From: Mnemiopsis leidyi
Taxonomy: Eukaryota; Ctenophora; Tentaculata; Lobata; Bolinopsidae
Direction: 5' to 3'
NCBI GenBank assembly: GCA_000226015.1
Contig: JH153367.1
Span: 28,975 to 59,716 of the forward strand
Length of the DNA: 30,742 bases
This document shows, in pieces, positions 1 through 10,001 of this stretch (position 1 is the stretch's first letter; each line of letters opens with the position of its first letter). Under the pieces are notes generated by a model. That model had not been told where the DNA came from and ran no database searches. It saw only the letters and a list, made by a program, of their open reading frames with translations. The position numbers and the translations under genes are program-made.

Positions 1-175
1 CAGGAAGAGGGGAGACAAACAGACATATTAGCAGGTCGGTAAAGTTCATGAGACTGTGAAGGAAGGAGCTAGTGAGGTTCCTGGTCTGGTAGAAGTGGAG
101 GAGGGATAGCAGGTTGGTGGGGGTTCCTATCAGGACTGTTAGAGTGTAGATTAGGGATGTGAACACTCGTATCAT
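1..175 (-). CDS. Rhodopsin-like (class A) GPCR, 5' part only
   Basis: The minus strand reads open from an ATG at 175-173 to the window edge, 58 codons without a stop. Residues 8-29 form a first membrane helix with the G-x-x-x-N signature (IGTPTNLLSL, N21 as position 1.50). Residues 39-58 form a second helix, LMNFTDLLICLFVSPL, with D47 as the 2.50 aspartate, 26 residues after N21, and a helix-end proline (P56). These are class A GPCR hallmarks. An in-frame TGA sits just upstream, and a splice-like acceptor (AG at 183-182) lies 6 nt before the ATG, so this is the likely start. The extracellular N-terminus is very short (about 7 residues), as in some small peptide, amine or orphan receptors. The ligand cannot be inferred, and the remainder lies outside the window. 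Confidence 0.75.
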   Translation of the reverse strand, partial: MIRVFTSLIYTLTVLIGTPTNLLSLLHFYQTRNLTSSFLHSLMNFTDLLICLFVSPLP

Positions 176-853
176 ATCTCACTGGATAATTTGGTGTTAC
201 AGTTAAGGTTACGAGGTGGGTACACTTGACAGGGTAGCTATTATTGACAGGGTAGCTAAACTTGGCTAGACAGTATCCAACATGACCTTTTTAATCATCT
301 ACCAGTTACACTTCATAACATATTCGATTGAATTTTGAAGAGAGGCTATAACAACCTAGGAGGTTAAACATGAAAATGGACCTCAAAATCTAAAACACTT
401 AACACTAAATGTATCATAAGTACTGAAATTGAACCTGTGTTGATTTATGACAAACACCATAATGTTTTGTGAAACGAAAAGTCCAGAATAACCACGACAA
501 TGTTGCCATGTTTCCCAGTGAGATTTACAAACTCCTGCTAAATGGATCAAGAGTCGCACAGCAAATTAGGCGAAAGAATCCCACAACATTTTAGAGAACA
601 GGTGCATTTCAACATAAGTTAGCATGACATATCTCCAACTTTCATGGATAAAATGTAAAAAGAGCCCCAAGTAATAACTTTGTCCGACTATGTTGAAGTG
701 AGGGGTGGTAACTTATTGGGGTGGTGACTGGTGATCCATTAATGTGACAATGTGGTTAAGTGTGGCTGGGCAAAGTGCACAGAGCGTGACAGTGACACGA
801 AGTTGTTGTAGAAACTCTGCGTTGAATAGTTTCTGATCTGAAGGAGGTCAAGT
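176..853. other. Intergenic stretch between CCP gene and GPCR gene
   Basis: About 680 bp separate the stop codon of the CCP-domain gene (854) from the GPCR start (175), both on the minus strand. I see no coding signal, RNA gene or clear repeat apart from two close copies of a short GACAGGGTAGCTA sequence near 228-260. Confidence 0.5.
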
Positions 854-3040
854 TCAGATGATGTTCATAAATCGTTCTCCAGCTGGGCTTAGGTCCTGCC
901 CCTCTAAGAAGAAGAATAAATCGATCTGTTTAAACGAAAGACGACAACAGCTGTGCTCATGAGCTAGCTGTTTTTGAACAAGATTGTTGGAGTTCAAAAA
1001 TTGAAGCAATGACGTATATAGACTTATTTGATTGCAAACAAGAAAATCCCCATAATGGTGGCTTGAAATTACCTCTTTTATTACCCATGAAATGATAATT
1101 GACCCAAGTTCGAGGTCTTGATCAACATATAAGCAATGAAACGTCGTGATATTTGAGGTGTTAGTTAAATAATGAATTGAGTTGTTCTTGAAGGTAATTC
1201 AATGCTGATGTTTGTTGATGAATATAGAACATAATTTTGGCAACAACTATATAGTAACTAGTAGTATATACTATATAGTAGTAATATATACTGTATAGTA
1301 GTTATATATACTATAGAGTAGTAATATATGCTGTAGATATATATTACTGGTAGAAGCTTATTAGCACTCGTTAACTCACGGACGCATTTAGGAAAGCTGC
1401 TGAGAGGCTCTATCCATCCCGCCACGTCACATTTGGTTACTCTCGCTCCATTGTCATTGTTTTTCCTGGCGTACCCGTCCCTGAAAAGTGTCTTATCTTT
1501 TACCACCTCTAACTCCTAGCTTTGACATTGATGTGGCCGATGTTGAAAAATGGACATATAGAGAACCATGATTGAATCTGTAATAATGTTTGTAGATCTA
1601 TCCGTCCTGCAAACTTGGTGTTACAACTTTCCCATCACACTTACAGCGCCCAGCTGATCACGAAGTACGAACCTGCATCCTATAGTCACGTATGAAGCCG
1701 GGTTGACATTTACAGGTGCAGCAGTTCGGACTGTCGTCACAGTGTCGTCAGGGTAAGTCGCCTTCCAGTAGTGGTTTGTGTCCTCTGGGATTGGAGCACA
1801 CCCCACTGTAAGGTAGAAACGTCATATGTTTATGTGTGTTTCTGTAAGATAGTGATAAGAGAACCTCAGATAGAAATAAGAGAGAGAAACAGAGACAAGC
1901 CTCATTGTCACCTATTTGGTAAGCCCTGATAATGGGCGCATTCCCTAATCAGGGCCGACGAGAAAAAGGTAAACGGATACTTAGATAAGGTTAAAGTGAT
2001 GAAATGATCGACAGGAATAGCTCTTGAAAATGATGTTATTCTTCAATATAAATAAATCTGAAAGAAAAATCGCAGGTTATTTCACTGAGCGGTAATGTCT
2101 AAACTCACGTGCACACCAGCTAGACTGGCCGGTAAAAATGTCCGGTTTGAAGGTGTTGCCGTCACACTTCACCACAATGTAACCGAGCTGTTTGTTGGAA
2201 CTGGAGTTGTACTCATCAATCTTGTTCGTGTCTACTCCCGACAGAGCTCGTATCGAGTTTGTCCAGGTCCACGACTTTGCATAGTCCTTGCACCTGGGCG
2301 GGGTGACTTCCTGATCACATTAAGATCATCTCACTAATGTGAAAATCAGACTTCTTGTTCATGGGGTGAGATTTGGCCGAACTGCTTCGGTAAGGTGCTC
2401 GACTAGAACACTACAATTACTCGATGGAGGGGGGGAGGCCGCATTCCGCTTATTCCTTTAAATTTCCGCAAATCCTTTTAATTTCCGCAAATCGACCAAT
2501 AAGATGCAGCTAAGCCCCTTCTGAGGAATTCATGTGTAACTGTAACATGAGGTCTAGTTGGTGTCTCTAAAACACAACTATTGTGTGAAACTTACTCTCT
2601 GGTTTGTTTCTCACCTGATTGTGGCTGTCTCTCCGTCTGCCCATGTATCCGTATTGATTGGCTTGTCATCTATTTGTTCAGCCACTTTCGCTGCTTCCAC
2701 TGTTTCGTCCCTTGAGCATGTTCCCCTCACTTTATGAACTGCAACTTTTAAGAAATTTCATAAACTGGAGACAAGTGACAACTCCGCTTTTCCGATATCA
2801 TGTTTATAGAAAAAGGGTTCATTGTAATTGTATCGCTGATGAAGGAAATATGATCGACACTCATAGCCGAAATATTGACTCGATTTTGAATACGGTTACA
2901 ATTTGCAATTACTAATCAATTACTGGTGTTTAGATAGGTTATTCTTATAATTACGAGTACGATCTTTTTTATAGGCGCTTAAATTTAAAAAACAAGAAAC
3001 ACTCACCTGTTATGAGACAAAAGGTTAAATAGAACAACAT
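854..3040 (-). CDS. Secreted sushi/CCP-domain protein, exon chain with one phase break
   Basis: Six minus-strand exons can be placed. 3040-3007: ATG plus signal peptide MLFYLTFCLIT, GTGAGT donor. 2738-2615: start of a CCP, with TCSRDE and TWADGETATI. 2310-2109: VTPPRC ending one CCP, then the next. 1805-1628: CAPIPEDTNHYW and VTIGCRF. 1480-1380: VTKCDVAGW and SFPKC, a typical CCP end. 903-854: short tail ending FMNII and TGA. Phases agree for exons 1-2 and for 3-4-5-6, using a GTTGTA donor at 1627 rather than the better-looking GTAAGT at 1644, which would break the phase. Exon 2 ends in phase 2 but exon 3 needs phase 0. A piece of about 25 residues carrying two CCP cysteines is therefore missing between 2311 and 2614: either an exon I could not see, or a damaged gene. 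CCP proteins are extracellular binding or adhesion proteins, and the partner is unknown. An AG acceptor lies 1 nt before the ATG. Confidence 0.6.
904..1379 (-). other. Intron of the CCP gene
   Basis: This interval runs from a GTGAGT donor (complement of 1379-1374) to a pyrimidine-rich acceptor (complement of 904-915). It holds the AT-rich tandem repeat at 1255-1345 and otherwise nothing recognisable. Confidence 0.5.
1255..1345. repeat. AT-rich minisatellite, ~20-bp unit
   Basis: About four copies of a unit close to AGTAGTAATATATACTGTAT, with drift between copies. The last copy, with TGCTGTAGATATATA and TACTGG, resembles the stretch at 15969-15992 in front of the satellite block, so both may derive from the same dispersed repeat. 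Confidence 0.75.
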
Positions 3041-3605
3041 ACTGCAAGGTGAAATTGTACTAGGAAGTTTACCAACAACATAAAAGTCTTCCGAAGGTTC
3101 AATAACTTACTACAAGTATAACGTTTGATTTTTACGGTTCTACAGAACTTAGGATATGATCGCAAAGGTCTGCAGTTATGTTATTTCAATTTCATTAGCG
3201 ATTTTTCATATTTGTTTGCCAATGATATATTTCGTTAAACTTAAACTTAACTCCTTAAGTCTAGGGGATTTTGAATTTTAATTTCGTTTGATCTTATTCT
3301 TTTTGCTTGCAGTTTTAGTGATTTTAATCATTAAATTTTGATTTTATCTTCAAGTTCAAACATCAATTGAAAATTAAATTTGAAAATTGAAAATTGGTTA
3401 CCTTGGGATCTCAGTCTTTGGAGGGAAACGTAGCGGTAGAGATCAGAGCCGCGCAGCGCCCGGTATAGTAAAAAATGGGTTGACGAGATCAAGCAAGTGC
3501 AAAGTGCAACCTGGTTAGGGGCGCTGTGTGAGCTTTTCATGCGTTTCGCGTGATCCGTCCCAATTTGCAATTACAAATTGATTTGCGCTATTTATTTTGT
3601 CTGTT
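3041..3605. other. Intergenic, becoming GC-rich towards the foldback element
   Basis: The stretch upstream of the CCP gene's first exon is AT-rich to about 3400. It then turns GC-richer (3410-3600) with CpG-containing words such as GCGCAGCGCCCGG. The GC-rich part may belong to the foldback element, but I found no matching arm for it on the right side. Confidence 0.4.
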
Positions 3606-5523
3606 GTCGGGGTGTTCACCTAGTTCATGTTGTCGCGGTGATACCCGACTATCGTGAACGTTTCGCGTCGTTAAAACGAATATAATCTCGTCAAGTCGAG
3701 GTGTTACTTGTAGATTGATAACCTACTTGCTAAACACGACACACGTATATCCTTACCGGGCGCTGCGTGGATCTTTCTAAGCAACAATTATTAGCCTGAG
3801 GTCTCCAGGCAAGTTTATCCCTGTGCGAGCTTAGCGTGAAATTAGGACGGAAGCGCGACGACAGGGCGCGCGCAGCGCGCGAGCCACAGGGCTATCTTGG
3901 CTTAGCAAATAACCTAATGTCGTGGCCATCACGCGCTCTAGCGATAATGGTTAAGGTGTTACCCGACTCGCGTGCAGTTCGCAGCTTGCCACTCTCCTTG
4001 GAACGTTAGACAGATATCATATCGTCAATATTAAGCTCATTAAGGGATATACTCAACGCGGGCGATGCGCGTCTAGAATTTCTTCGAAATGCGTGGTACA
4101 GCGCGTGATGGCCGCGACAGTAGGTTATCAACCTACAAGGGATATACGAGTTCAGCAACATGACACATCCAACATCTGATCTCTATTTCTTAAGCTACAT
4201 GTGCGTTCCGATTTAACGGGCGATGCGCGTCCACGATTCTTTGAATCATTCTTTGAATCATTACGCTTCGCTCGAGGAGCAGGTGTGACGCGCGCGAAGC
4301 GATGACGGTAGGTTGTAAGCCTACAAGCGTTCCGATATGCGATAGCTGGCGCCGCGCGCGATCCGATCCGAGCCACAGGGCAGTGTAGAACTAGACTTAA
4401 AAACCCTCGTGGCCTCATTCGAAGCGATTATCAATATACAATATAAACTATTAAAATGACGGAAGGGGCGCAAGCAAAATTGCTTTGCGTTGCGGCCCAT
4501 TGCGCACGGGGGCTGCAACGCAAAGCAATGCAACAGCAAGCAAGTCAGGCATCGTTTGACAAACGCAAAAGCAGCCGCGCCCTGCGCCGCCAAAATGATT
4601 TTCTTCAGCAAATACTTCAAATTGAACTGATATTAATGCCAGATGCCAAATACTTTTCCAGATTGATTTCTAATTTGAATATATCGAATAGCAAATAGCA
4701 ATACTCTAAATTAAAATTAGAAAAGTTACTTAGGGAAATCATCTGTGTAATAAAGGAACTGAATGGTGATTCTCAAGATTTAGGTTGTAGGCTTACAACC
4801 TACCGTCATCGCTTCGCGCGCGTCACACCTGCTCCTCGAGCGCATCGCCCGTTAAGATTTAGGCCATTATGTTTAAGGGAATTCAAAAGGTTTATAAACT
4901 TATGCTCTTTGACATCAAAAATTTGAGGACTTGAAAATCTAGGAGTATAAAAACATTAAAATTATCATTGTAGGTTGATAACCTACTGTCGCGGCCATCA
5001 CGCGCTCTCACGCATTTCGAAGAAATTCTAGACGCGCATCGCCCGTTGAAATTATCATCAAAATCTGGTCTATATCGGAGCAAGTTATCACTAAAAAGGT
5101 GGTTGCCCAGGTCAAACTCAACAGAATCTAAATCAACCTTTTCTTGTCTCATAATTTATGAAACGACCTACGATGTTCGCCAGCCCTGGTCTTAAGAGGG
5201 CGTGTTGACCTACCAAGATAATGTTTATTACAAATTTTACGGGAAAACAAGTATATTACATTCTACGATTAACAATTTCCTCAGCAAACTTGACTTTGGT
5301 GTTATCGTCAGTATGGCAGTCCTTATCAGACAACAGTTTACAGCATGTGAAGTTCCGTGCTCACTGCTCAAGACTCAAGAGCAAGGTTTTTGAGTCTTAC
5401 TACCCGATTTTTTATGCCGGGGCTTGACGAGATTATATCCGTCTAACGTTCTAACGAAAGCTTTAGCTGCGTGAGTCGGGTATCACCGCGACAATGCCGG
5501 GGCGACAATGCCGGGGCTAGTTT
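3606..5523. mobile_element. Foldback-type element of nested inverted repeats
   Basis: At least three pairs of arms lie in nested mirror order. Outer: 3630-3650 matches the reverse complement of 5474-5494 perfectly (21 bp), and 3680-3695 matches 5423-5438. Middle: about 4055-4138 against 4969-5048, roughly 80 bp with a few differences. Inner: 4271-4320 against 4791-4840, a perfect 50 bp. The centre holds a 15-bp stem (4479-4493/4515-4529). Inner and middle arms both end in GGCGATGCGC on one side and a small palindrome of the TAGGTTATCAACCTA type on the other, so the element looks like an array of related hairpin modules. A further inverted copy of the middle-arm core is at 3908-3945. No transposase was seen. 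It is GC- and CpG-rich in an AT-rich setting. The outer ends are approximate and I found no convincing target duplication. Confidence 0.75.
4479..4529. repeat. Central 15-bp hairpin of the foldback element
   Basis: ATTGCTTTGCGTTGC at 4479-4493 is followed after a 21-nt loop by its exact reverse complement at 4515-4529. It lies near the symmetry centre of the larger inverted-repeat structure. Confidence 0.85.
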
Positions 5524-5944
5524 TCTTGACAAACTAGAATAGTCTTTTCTCAGGCCTTTTTATGTATGGAGGTTTTACTGTTGGAGCTGAGTAGGGTTGA
5601 AAAAGCCGCTATCGTTACTATTTGCATTTGCTGATCTTACGCTAGGCACTCTCAGTTCGTGCTCCTGATAATATCATAGATTGAAAGGGAGTGTATTGGT
5701 CAGCTTGCATGAGGCTCTGCCGGGGTAAAACTAACTTCTGAGGTGTCTGATTCGAAAAACTTCTTGTTCTTGAGAGTGACGTGGCAAACTTTTTAACTGT
5801 TTGGACACTGTTAATATCCTTCCCAAAAGTAGAGTCCACTCTGATTGACAGAGAGGCTGGTTCATCTACTTAATCTTATTGTTTATTATTTCTGGTAATC
5901 ATGAGCGCTTAAAGTTGAATCTTGTAAGCACTCAAAATGCACAG
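5524..5944. other. Non-coding or unrecognised stretch
   Basis: The minus strand is open over 5642-5839 (65 codons) but shows no recognisable motif and no splice context. I see no other feature here. Confidence 0.35.
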
Positions 5945-6568
5945 CCTTTTAAACCCTGCATTAAACCCCCGTTAATCAAGCTGATGTGCACACATACACC
6001 TAGGGTAACCTCAGTTTTAAAAGTTGCTTTTTAACATCAGAACTCCTTAGTGTCATATCATCAATAACAAATTTATTGTCCTCAAAATTCATATGTTTAG
6101 GTAATCGACCAGGTGGTTAATGTTCAAACACATATCTAAAAGCAGTCGCAAGAACCTCAGCTGCCTTAACTGTAGTTTCTGTACAGTGTACATGTTCCAT
6201 CTCAACCTACACTAAATATGACCTGTCTTTTTTCCCATTCGAATAAGCATACAACGCTTCACAATAATGCTTTAAGTTACATGTAATATCTTTCTCATGT
6301 GTAACTTTAGCTTCTTCAAAAGTATTTTGCTCACGCATAGCATTGTTAAGATTTATATCAGATGGATCAATATCAAACTCAGTCTACGTTCTATCCTTGT
6401 TCTTTCTCATTCTTTTGAGAGCAGTTGTTGCTTGACAGGTCTGTTGTCCGGATACAGAGTAGCAGTTGGAGTAGTTACAACAATAGCCTCTAGTTCACCT
6501 TGAAGTTCTGTCCACATATCCTGAAAATCGTTGGTAGAGCTAAAATTTGAGTTGATATCATTAAAGCT
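5945..6568 (-). pseudogene. Decayed non-LTR (LINE) retrotransposon fragment, endonuclease-RT linker region
   Basis: The minus strand carries a long stretch of protein-like sequence broken by several stops and at least one frameshift. Fragments read in order match the layout of the linker between endonuclease and reverse transcriptase in LINE ORF2. First comes NFSSTNDFQDMWTELQGELE and RPVKQQLLSKE, like the 'W..L...L......W.....K' part. Then CNLKHYCEALYAYSNGKK (the 'NPK.FY.YI..K' part). Then TTVKAAEVLATAFRYVFEH, DVKKQLLKLRLP and, after a frameshift, a CVHISLI..GG stretch like the entrance to the RT domain. No catalytic RT motif remains, so it is inactive. The clade (CR1/L2-like?) is not resolved. 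A SINE has inserted at its upstream end. Confidence 0.65.
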
Positions 6569-6578
6569 AATATTCAAT
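6569..6578. repeat. Target-site duplication, left copy
   Basis: AATATTCAAT is repeated exactly at 6842-6851 and brackets the SINE. Confidence 0.85.
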
Positions 6579-6841
6579 GGATTGGTGGTGTAGTGGTATC
6601 TACCCCAACTTTCCATGCAGAAGATTGGGGATTTGATTCCCAGATCCACCAATCCTAGAGGAGTGCACTAAGGGCATTTGCCTATGCAATCTTCTTCAGT
6701 CGACTGGGCCAAATGACCAGGAAACCGTGATTGAGGGTTAAATGAGGAGGGTCTCCATCAAAAGATCTATAATCTTCCAGGAGCCCCTTCAGTATAACTG
6801 TCAAAGCCTGGGTACAAGCGTAACAAATACAAAATACAAAG
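6579..6841 (+). mobile_element. tRNA-derived SINE (263 bp)
   Basis: The head resembles a tRNA. GGATTGGTGG at 6579-6588 pairs with CCACCAATCC as an extended acceptor stem. A box-A-like TGGTGTAGTGG and a box-B-like GGATTTGATTCC provide an internal Pol III promoter. D- and T-stem-like pairings are visible, but the T loop is enlarged, so this is not a functional tRNA. The tRNA-unrelated body continues about 170 bp and ends in an A-rich tail with TACAAATACAAAATACAAAG instead of pure poly(A). The element is bracketed by a perfect 10-bp duplication. The head most resembles tRNA-Gly among common tRNAs, but the source is uncertain. It sits in a LINE remnant, so it is the younger insertion. Confidence 0.85.
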
Positions 6842-6851
6842 AATATTCAAT
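6842..6851. repeat. Target-site duplication, right copy
   Basis: AATATTCAAT, identical to 6569-6578. Confidence 0.85.
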
Positions 6852-7469
6852 AACTTTTCAGGAGAAACTTTGCCTCAGATAGGTTTCAAACTTTCTGTTA
6901 AACACTTGTATCATTTCTTGGTAAAACAATTAGATCAACCATAATACCTACATGATATTATTATTGCCAAAGGGAGAAACAATGTTGCCAGCCATTCATG
7001 ATTTGTATTAAAAAACTTGGTCAAGAAGACTCTGCTGAAGAGTTTCCTTTACAAGTCGTCTTCTAGTTGTATATAAGTGAAATACCATGTTTTACCTTTT
7101 TGTTGAAAATGTCCTTATAAGATATACCCTTGTTGAGTCACTGATTCTTACAAGCTATATTTCTTGACAGTACCATAAACCATTTTCCCAGAATAATTTT
7201 GGAAGGTTAAAATTTTCTATAAGGATTGTTTCATAGTGATTTCTTTCATTATTTATATTTATTTCTTCTACTTGACATTCAAAAAACAGGCCTATAAATA
7301 CAACAAATACTTATCAATCCATCTATGATAATTTCCATCTATGATAATTTCCAATTTTGTACCAAAACATTGTTTTTGTGACAATAAAATGGTAGAACAA
7401 ACTAGGTGATTGACCAAACAGAAATTGACTATCTCAGGATATAATTAGTTAACACTCAAAGCTTTTAGG
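6852..7469. other. Region upstream of RPN2
   Basis: AT-rich, with a duplicated short phrase ATCTATGATAATTTCC at about 7320-7350. It must contain the RPN2 promoter if that gene is transcribed independently, but no clear core motif can be singled out. A splice-like acceptor (CTTTTAG, AG at 7467-7468) lies 1 nt before the RPN2 ATG. Confidence 0.4.
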
Positions 7470-9278
7470 ATGAGGGTTTTGGTGACACTATGTGTATTGG
7501 CATCATTAGCATGTTCGCTGTCTCCATCTGATAGGGAGAAGATTTCCTCTGTATTCAATGGACCTATTGATTCTCTGAAGTCTGCATACCAAGTGACAGT
7601 AGCTAGAAGTATACTAGAGTTGCCGTTACTGGAATCAACTTGCAACTATGTTGCTGGAAATACTCAATTGGCTTTGGCTGATCTATACTTTGCCAGCCAT
7701 ATTTCTAAGATTCAAGGTTGTGAAGTGAAAATTGCGGGTATAGAGGATTTTCTTAATACTGAAATTGCTGGGGAAGGTGCAAGCATGAACACCTTGTTCA
7801 AAGCAGTTACATCTCTATCTAACTTCGGAATGACTGTTGATAGTGCAGTGAGTGAAAAAATTGCTGCTAAAGTCAAGGAAGAGGATACAGTTACTGCACA
7901 TTCCCTTGCTTACCTAGCCACTGCAGTTCTACCAGGTGAAGTCCCCAAAGATCTGGTTGATTCCATAGAAGATATAGCTCATCGTGCTGATACCATTGGA
8001 AATGCCATGTCATTCGAAGGGGGTTTGATGGAAACTTCCTTGTTCCTCAAGGGAGCATCTGTTTTGTCCCAAAAAGCTGGTAAAGCAGCCCTTACAGATC
8101 AGATGACTCAAAAATTTGCCAATTACATAGTCAGTAACAAAGATAAAGCTGGTAAGAGCAATCTTTTCTATACATTAGTTGGCTTGGATGCTTTATCCAG
8201 TGGCTCTCTAGTCCCAACCCATTTAATTGTCCTTGACAACTCTGCTGTTATCTCAGAGAGTCAAAGGACCCTCAAAGTATCCTTGGTTAATCCGCTGGGA
8301 GTCACTGTTAAAGATTCCACTGCAAAGATTATTTCTGCCAAGGGATCTGGAGGACAGGCTATCTTCACCGCTGGGCCTATGTCTGGAGGCGATGGTACGT
8401 TTGAAGTTGCTGCCTCTGAGCTCACAAGAGGAGTATTTACAGCTGAGCTTGGATTTGAGCTCCCATCTGGTTACCTTGCTCCTGATAATAGTGTTGTCAA
8501 AGTTAAATGTGTGCTACCAGTTGAATTGAAAGATGCTACCTTTAAACTTATTGATGTCGATGATAACCGAATCTTGTTGAACAACGACCTTTCTGGAGGT
8601 GCAGTGCAAGGAAAAGCAGACCTGTCAACCAGACTTATTTTCGATTTCAGTCTTGCTGATGGAGCCGAAGAAGTAACCCTCCATCAAGTCTTCGTTAGGT
8701 TCACTAATACAAAGACCAAGCAAAATGTTTTCTTTATCGCCCAAGCTGATTTGAAAAAGAAGTACACAATTGATTTGAATTTCAGATCAGCAGCTGCTAA
8801 ATCCTTTGGGTCTGTCGGTGGTCAGTATAGTGTTGATTTGATTGTGGGTGATGCCACTCTGCCGCAAGCCATGGTTATTGATGTGGCAACTCTGAATCTG
8901 GAGATTCCAGACAGTAAAGAACCTGCTGCAGATCTTTCTAAACAAGCCAAACCGGAGATCACCCATCTGTTCAGGCAGCCAGAGAAAAGACCTCCTCAAG
9001 CAATCTCTGCAGTATTCACTGGACTTGTTCTTCTCCCTGCACTGGTGCTACTGATCATGTGGGCCAAGCTTGGAGCCAACATCTCCAACATTCAAATCTC
9101 GTTGTCTTCTATTGGGTTCCATGGTGGTCTCCTTGCCATCATTGCTATCTACGTAAACTTCTTCCTTGGAGTGAACATGTTTACCACAGTGAAGTGTCTT
9201 GCTGGAGTTGCTGTGGTTACCTTCTTGTGTGGTCAACGTCTCCTCAGTTCTATTGCAGCTGCTAAAAAGGCTAAATAA
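7470..9278 (+). CDS. RPN2: Ribophorin II, oligosaccharyltransferase subunit (single exon)
   Basis: One uninterrupted frame of 602 codons. RPN2 (Swp1 in yeast) is a non-catalytic subunit of the ER oligosaccharyltransferase, which moves the Glc3Man9GlcNAc2 glycan from dolichol to Asn of nascent chains. Residues 1-16 are a signal peptide (MRVLVTLCVLASLACS). The long lumenal part is followed by three membrane helices at about 512-532, 549-571 and 573-593, the family's architecture and close to the usual length (about 630 aa in vertebrates). The last four residues, KKAK, fit a C-terminal KKXX ER-retrieval signal. The start is chosen because the signal peptide begins there and an AG acceptor lies 1 nt upstream. 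Absence of introns is unusual, since its neighbour PRKCSH has seven. A possible poly(A) signal ATTAAA is at 9430-9435. Confidence 0.93.
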   Translation: MRVLVTLCVLASLACSLSPSDREKISSVFNGPIDSLKSAYQVTVARSILELPLLESTCNYVAGNTQLALADLYFASHISKIQGCEVKIAGIEDFLNTEIAGEGASMNTLFKAVTSLSNFGMTVDSAVSEKIAAKVKEEDTVTAHSLAYLATAVLPGEVPKDLVDSIEDIAHRADTIGNAMSFEGGLMETSLFLKGASVLSQKAGKAALTDQMTQKFANYIVSNKDKAGKSNLFYTLVGLDALSSGSLVPTHLIVLDNSAVISESQRTLKVSLVNPLGVTVKDSTAKIISAKGSGGQAIFTAGPMSGGDGTFEVAASELTRGVFTAELGFELPSGYLAPDNSVVKVKCVLPVELKDATFKLIDVDDNRILLNNDLSGGAVQGKADLSTRLIFDFSLADGAEEVTLHQVFVRFTNTKTKQNVFFIAQADLKKKYTIDLNFRSAAAKSFGSVGGQYSVDLIVGDATLPQAMVIDVATLNLEIPDSKEPAADLSKQAKPEITHLFRQPEKRPPQAISAVFTGLVLLPALVLLIMWAKLGANISNIQISLSSIGFHGGLLAIIAIYVNFFLGVNMFTTVKCLAGVAVVTFLCGQRLLSSIAAAKKAK

Positions 9279-10001
9279 CCTTTCTAAAGGATAGTTTGTC
9301 TTTTGTTAGAGTTAGTGCAGTAACTTAATTTTACTTTTATTAACTTATATGCAAACTACTATCATATAATACGATATCATGATTTGGTATTTTGACAAAG
9401 TCTTGCTGTTTTTAGCCGAATAAGCTGCCATTAAAAATATGAACTTTTGAATATCAGACGATGCTTGATGTTAAATTATTATTTTTCAATGATGCAAACG
9501 AAGAAAATTACATATTTTAGTATGCATATGTTTGGGCTATGAAGGAAGGGATATCCATTTCGTTTAGTTACATATATTTTGTTAAATATTCTGAAAGAAT
9601 GGTGTAGCCTTAACGATCATATATTGATATATGGCATCAGTGAAGTTTGATAAATGATATTTATCATGCACATACGAAGTGCTTGATCCCATAAGTTCGA
9701 CATTGTTATCAAGTTCAACTTGTCATTTCTTGTTTGAGAGACGGTTTTCGGTTGTGATATTTGTTTTACATCATATGTTACATGCTTTGCATTTGTTCGT
9801 TGGCTATGTTTATCATGTTTATATTTCAAACAATGCGTTCTTCTTTAGCTACTGCTTTAGTCGATTATTACATTGATCTGAAAGCACATAAAATTTCCCC
9901 CTCATGTGTGGTCTATTACTTGATGCTTGACTGAACAAAAGCTTTCATTAGATAACACGTATTATCGTAATCGATAACACCTCACTTGACAATCTCACAG
10001 G
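9279..10001 (+). other. RPN2-PRKCSH intergenic region (723 bp)
   Basis: AT-rich, without coding signal. ATTAAA at 9430-9435 may be the RPN2 polyadenylation signal. The right end is a pyrimidine-containing acceptor, TCTCACAG, with AG at 9999-10000, 1 nt before the PRKCSH ATG. Confidence 0.5.

Noticed and set aside
2095..2337. 80-codon plus-strand frame
   Set aside because: It is the shadow of the minus-strand CCP exon 2310-2109, which has splice sites and the VTPPRC motif.
3331..4620. Short minus-strand frames in the GC-rich region
   Set aside because: They arise from the low stop-codon frequency of the GC-rich foldback arms and change register at arm boundaries.
3606..5523. CRISPR-like or other spaced-repeat array
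   Set aside because: Repeats are in mirrored, not direct, order and spacers vary widely. The host is an animal.
6579..6653. tRNA gene on the plus strand
   Set aside because: The head folds like a tRNA and has box A and box B, but the T loop is enlarged, the acceptor pairing extends to 10 bp and a SINE body with target duplications follows. It is a SINE head, not a tRNA gene.
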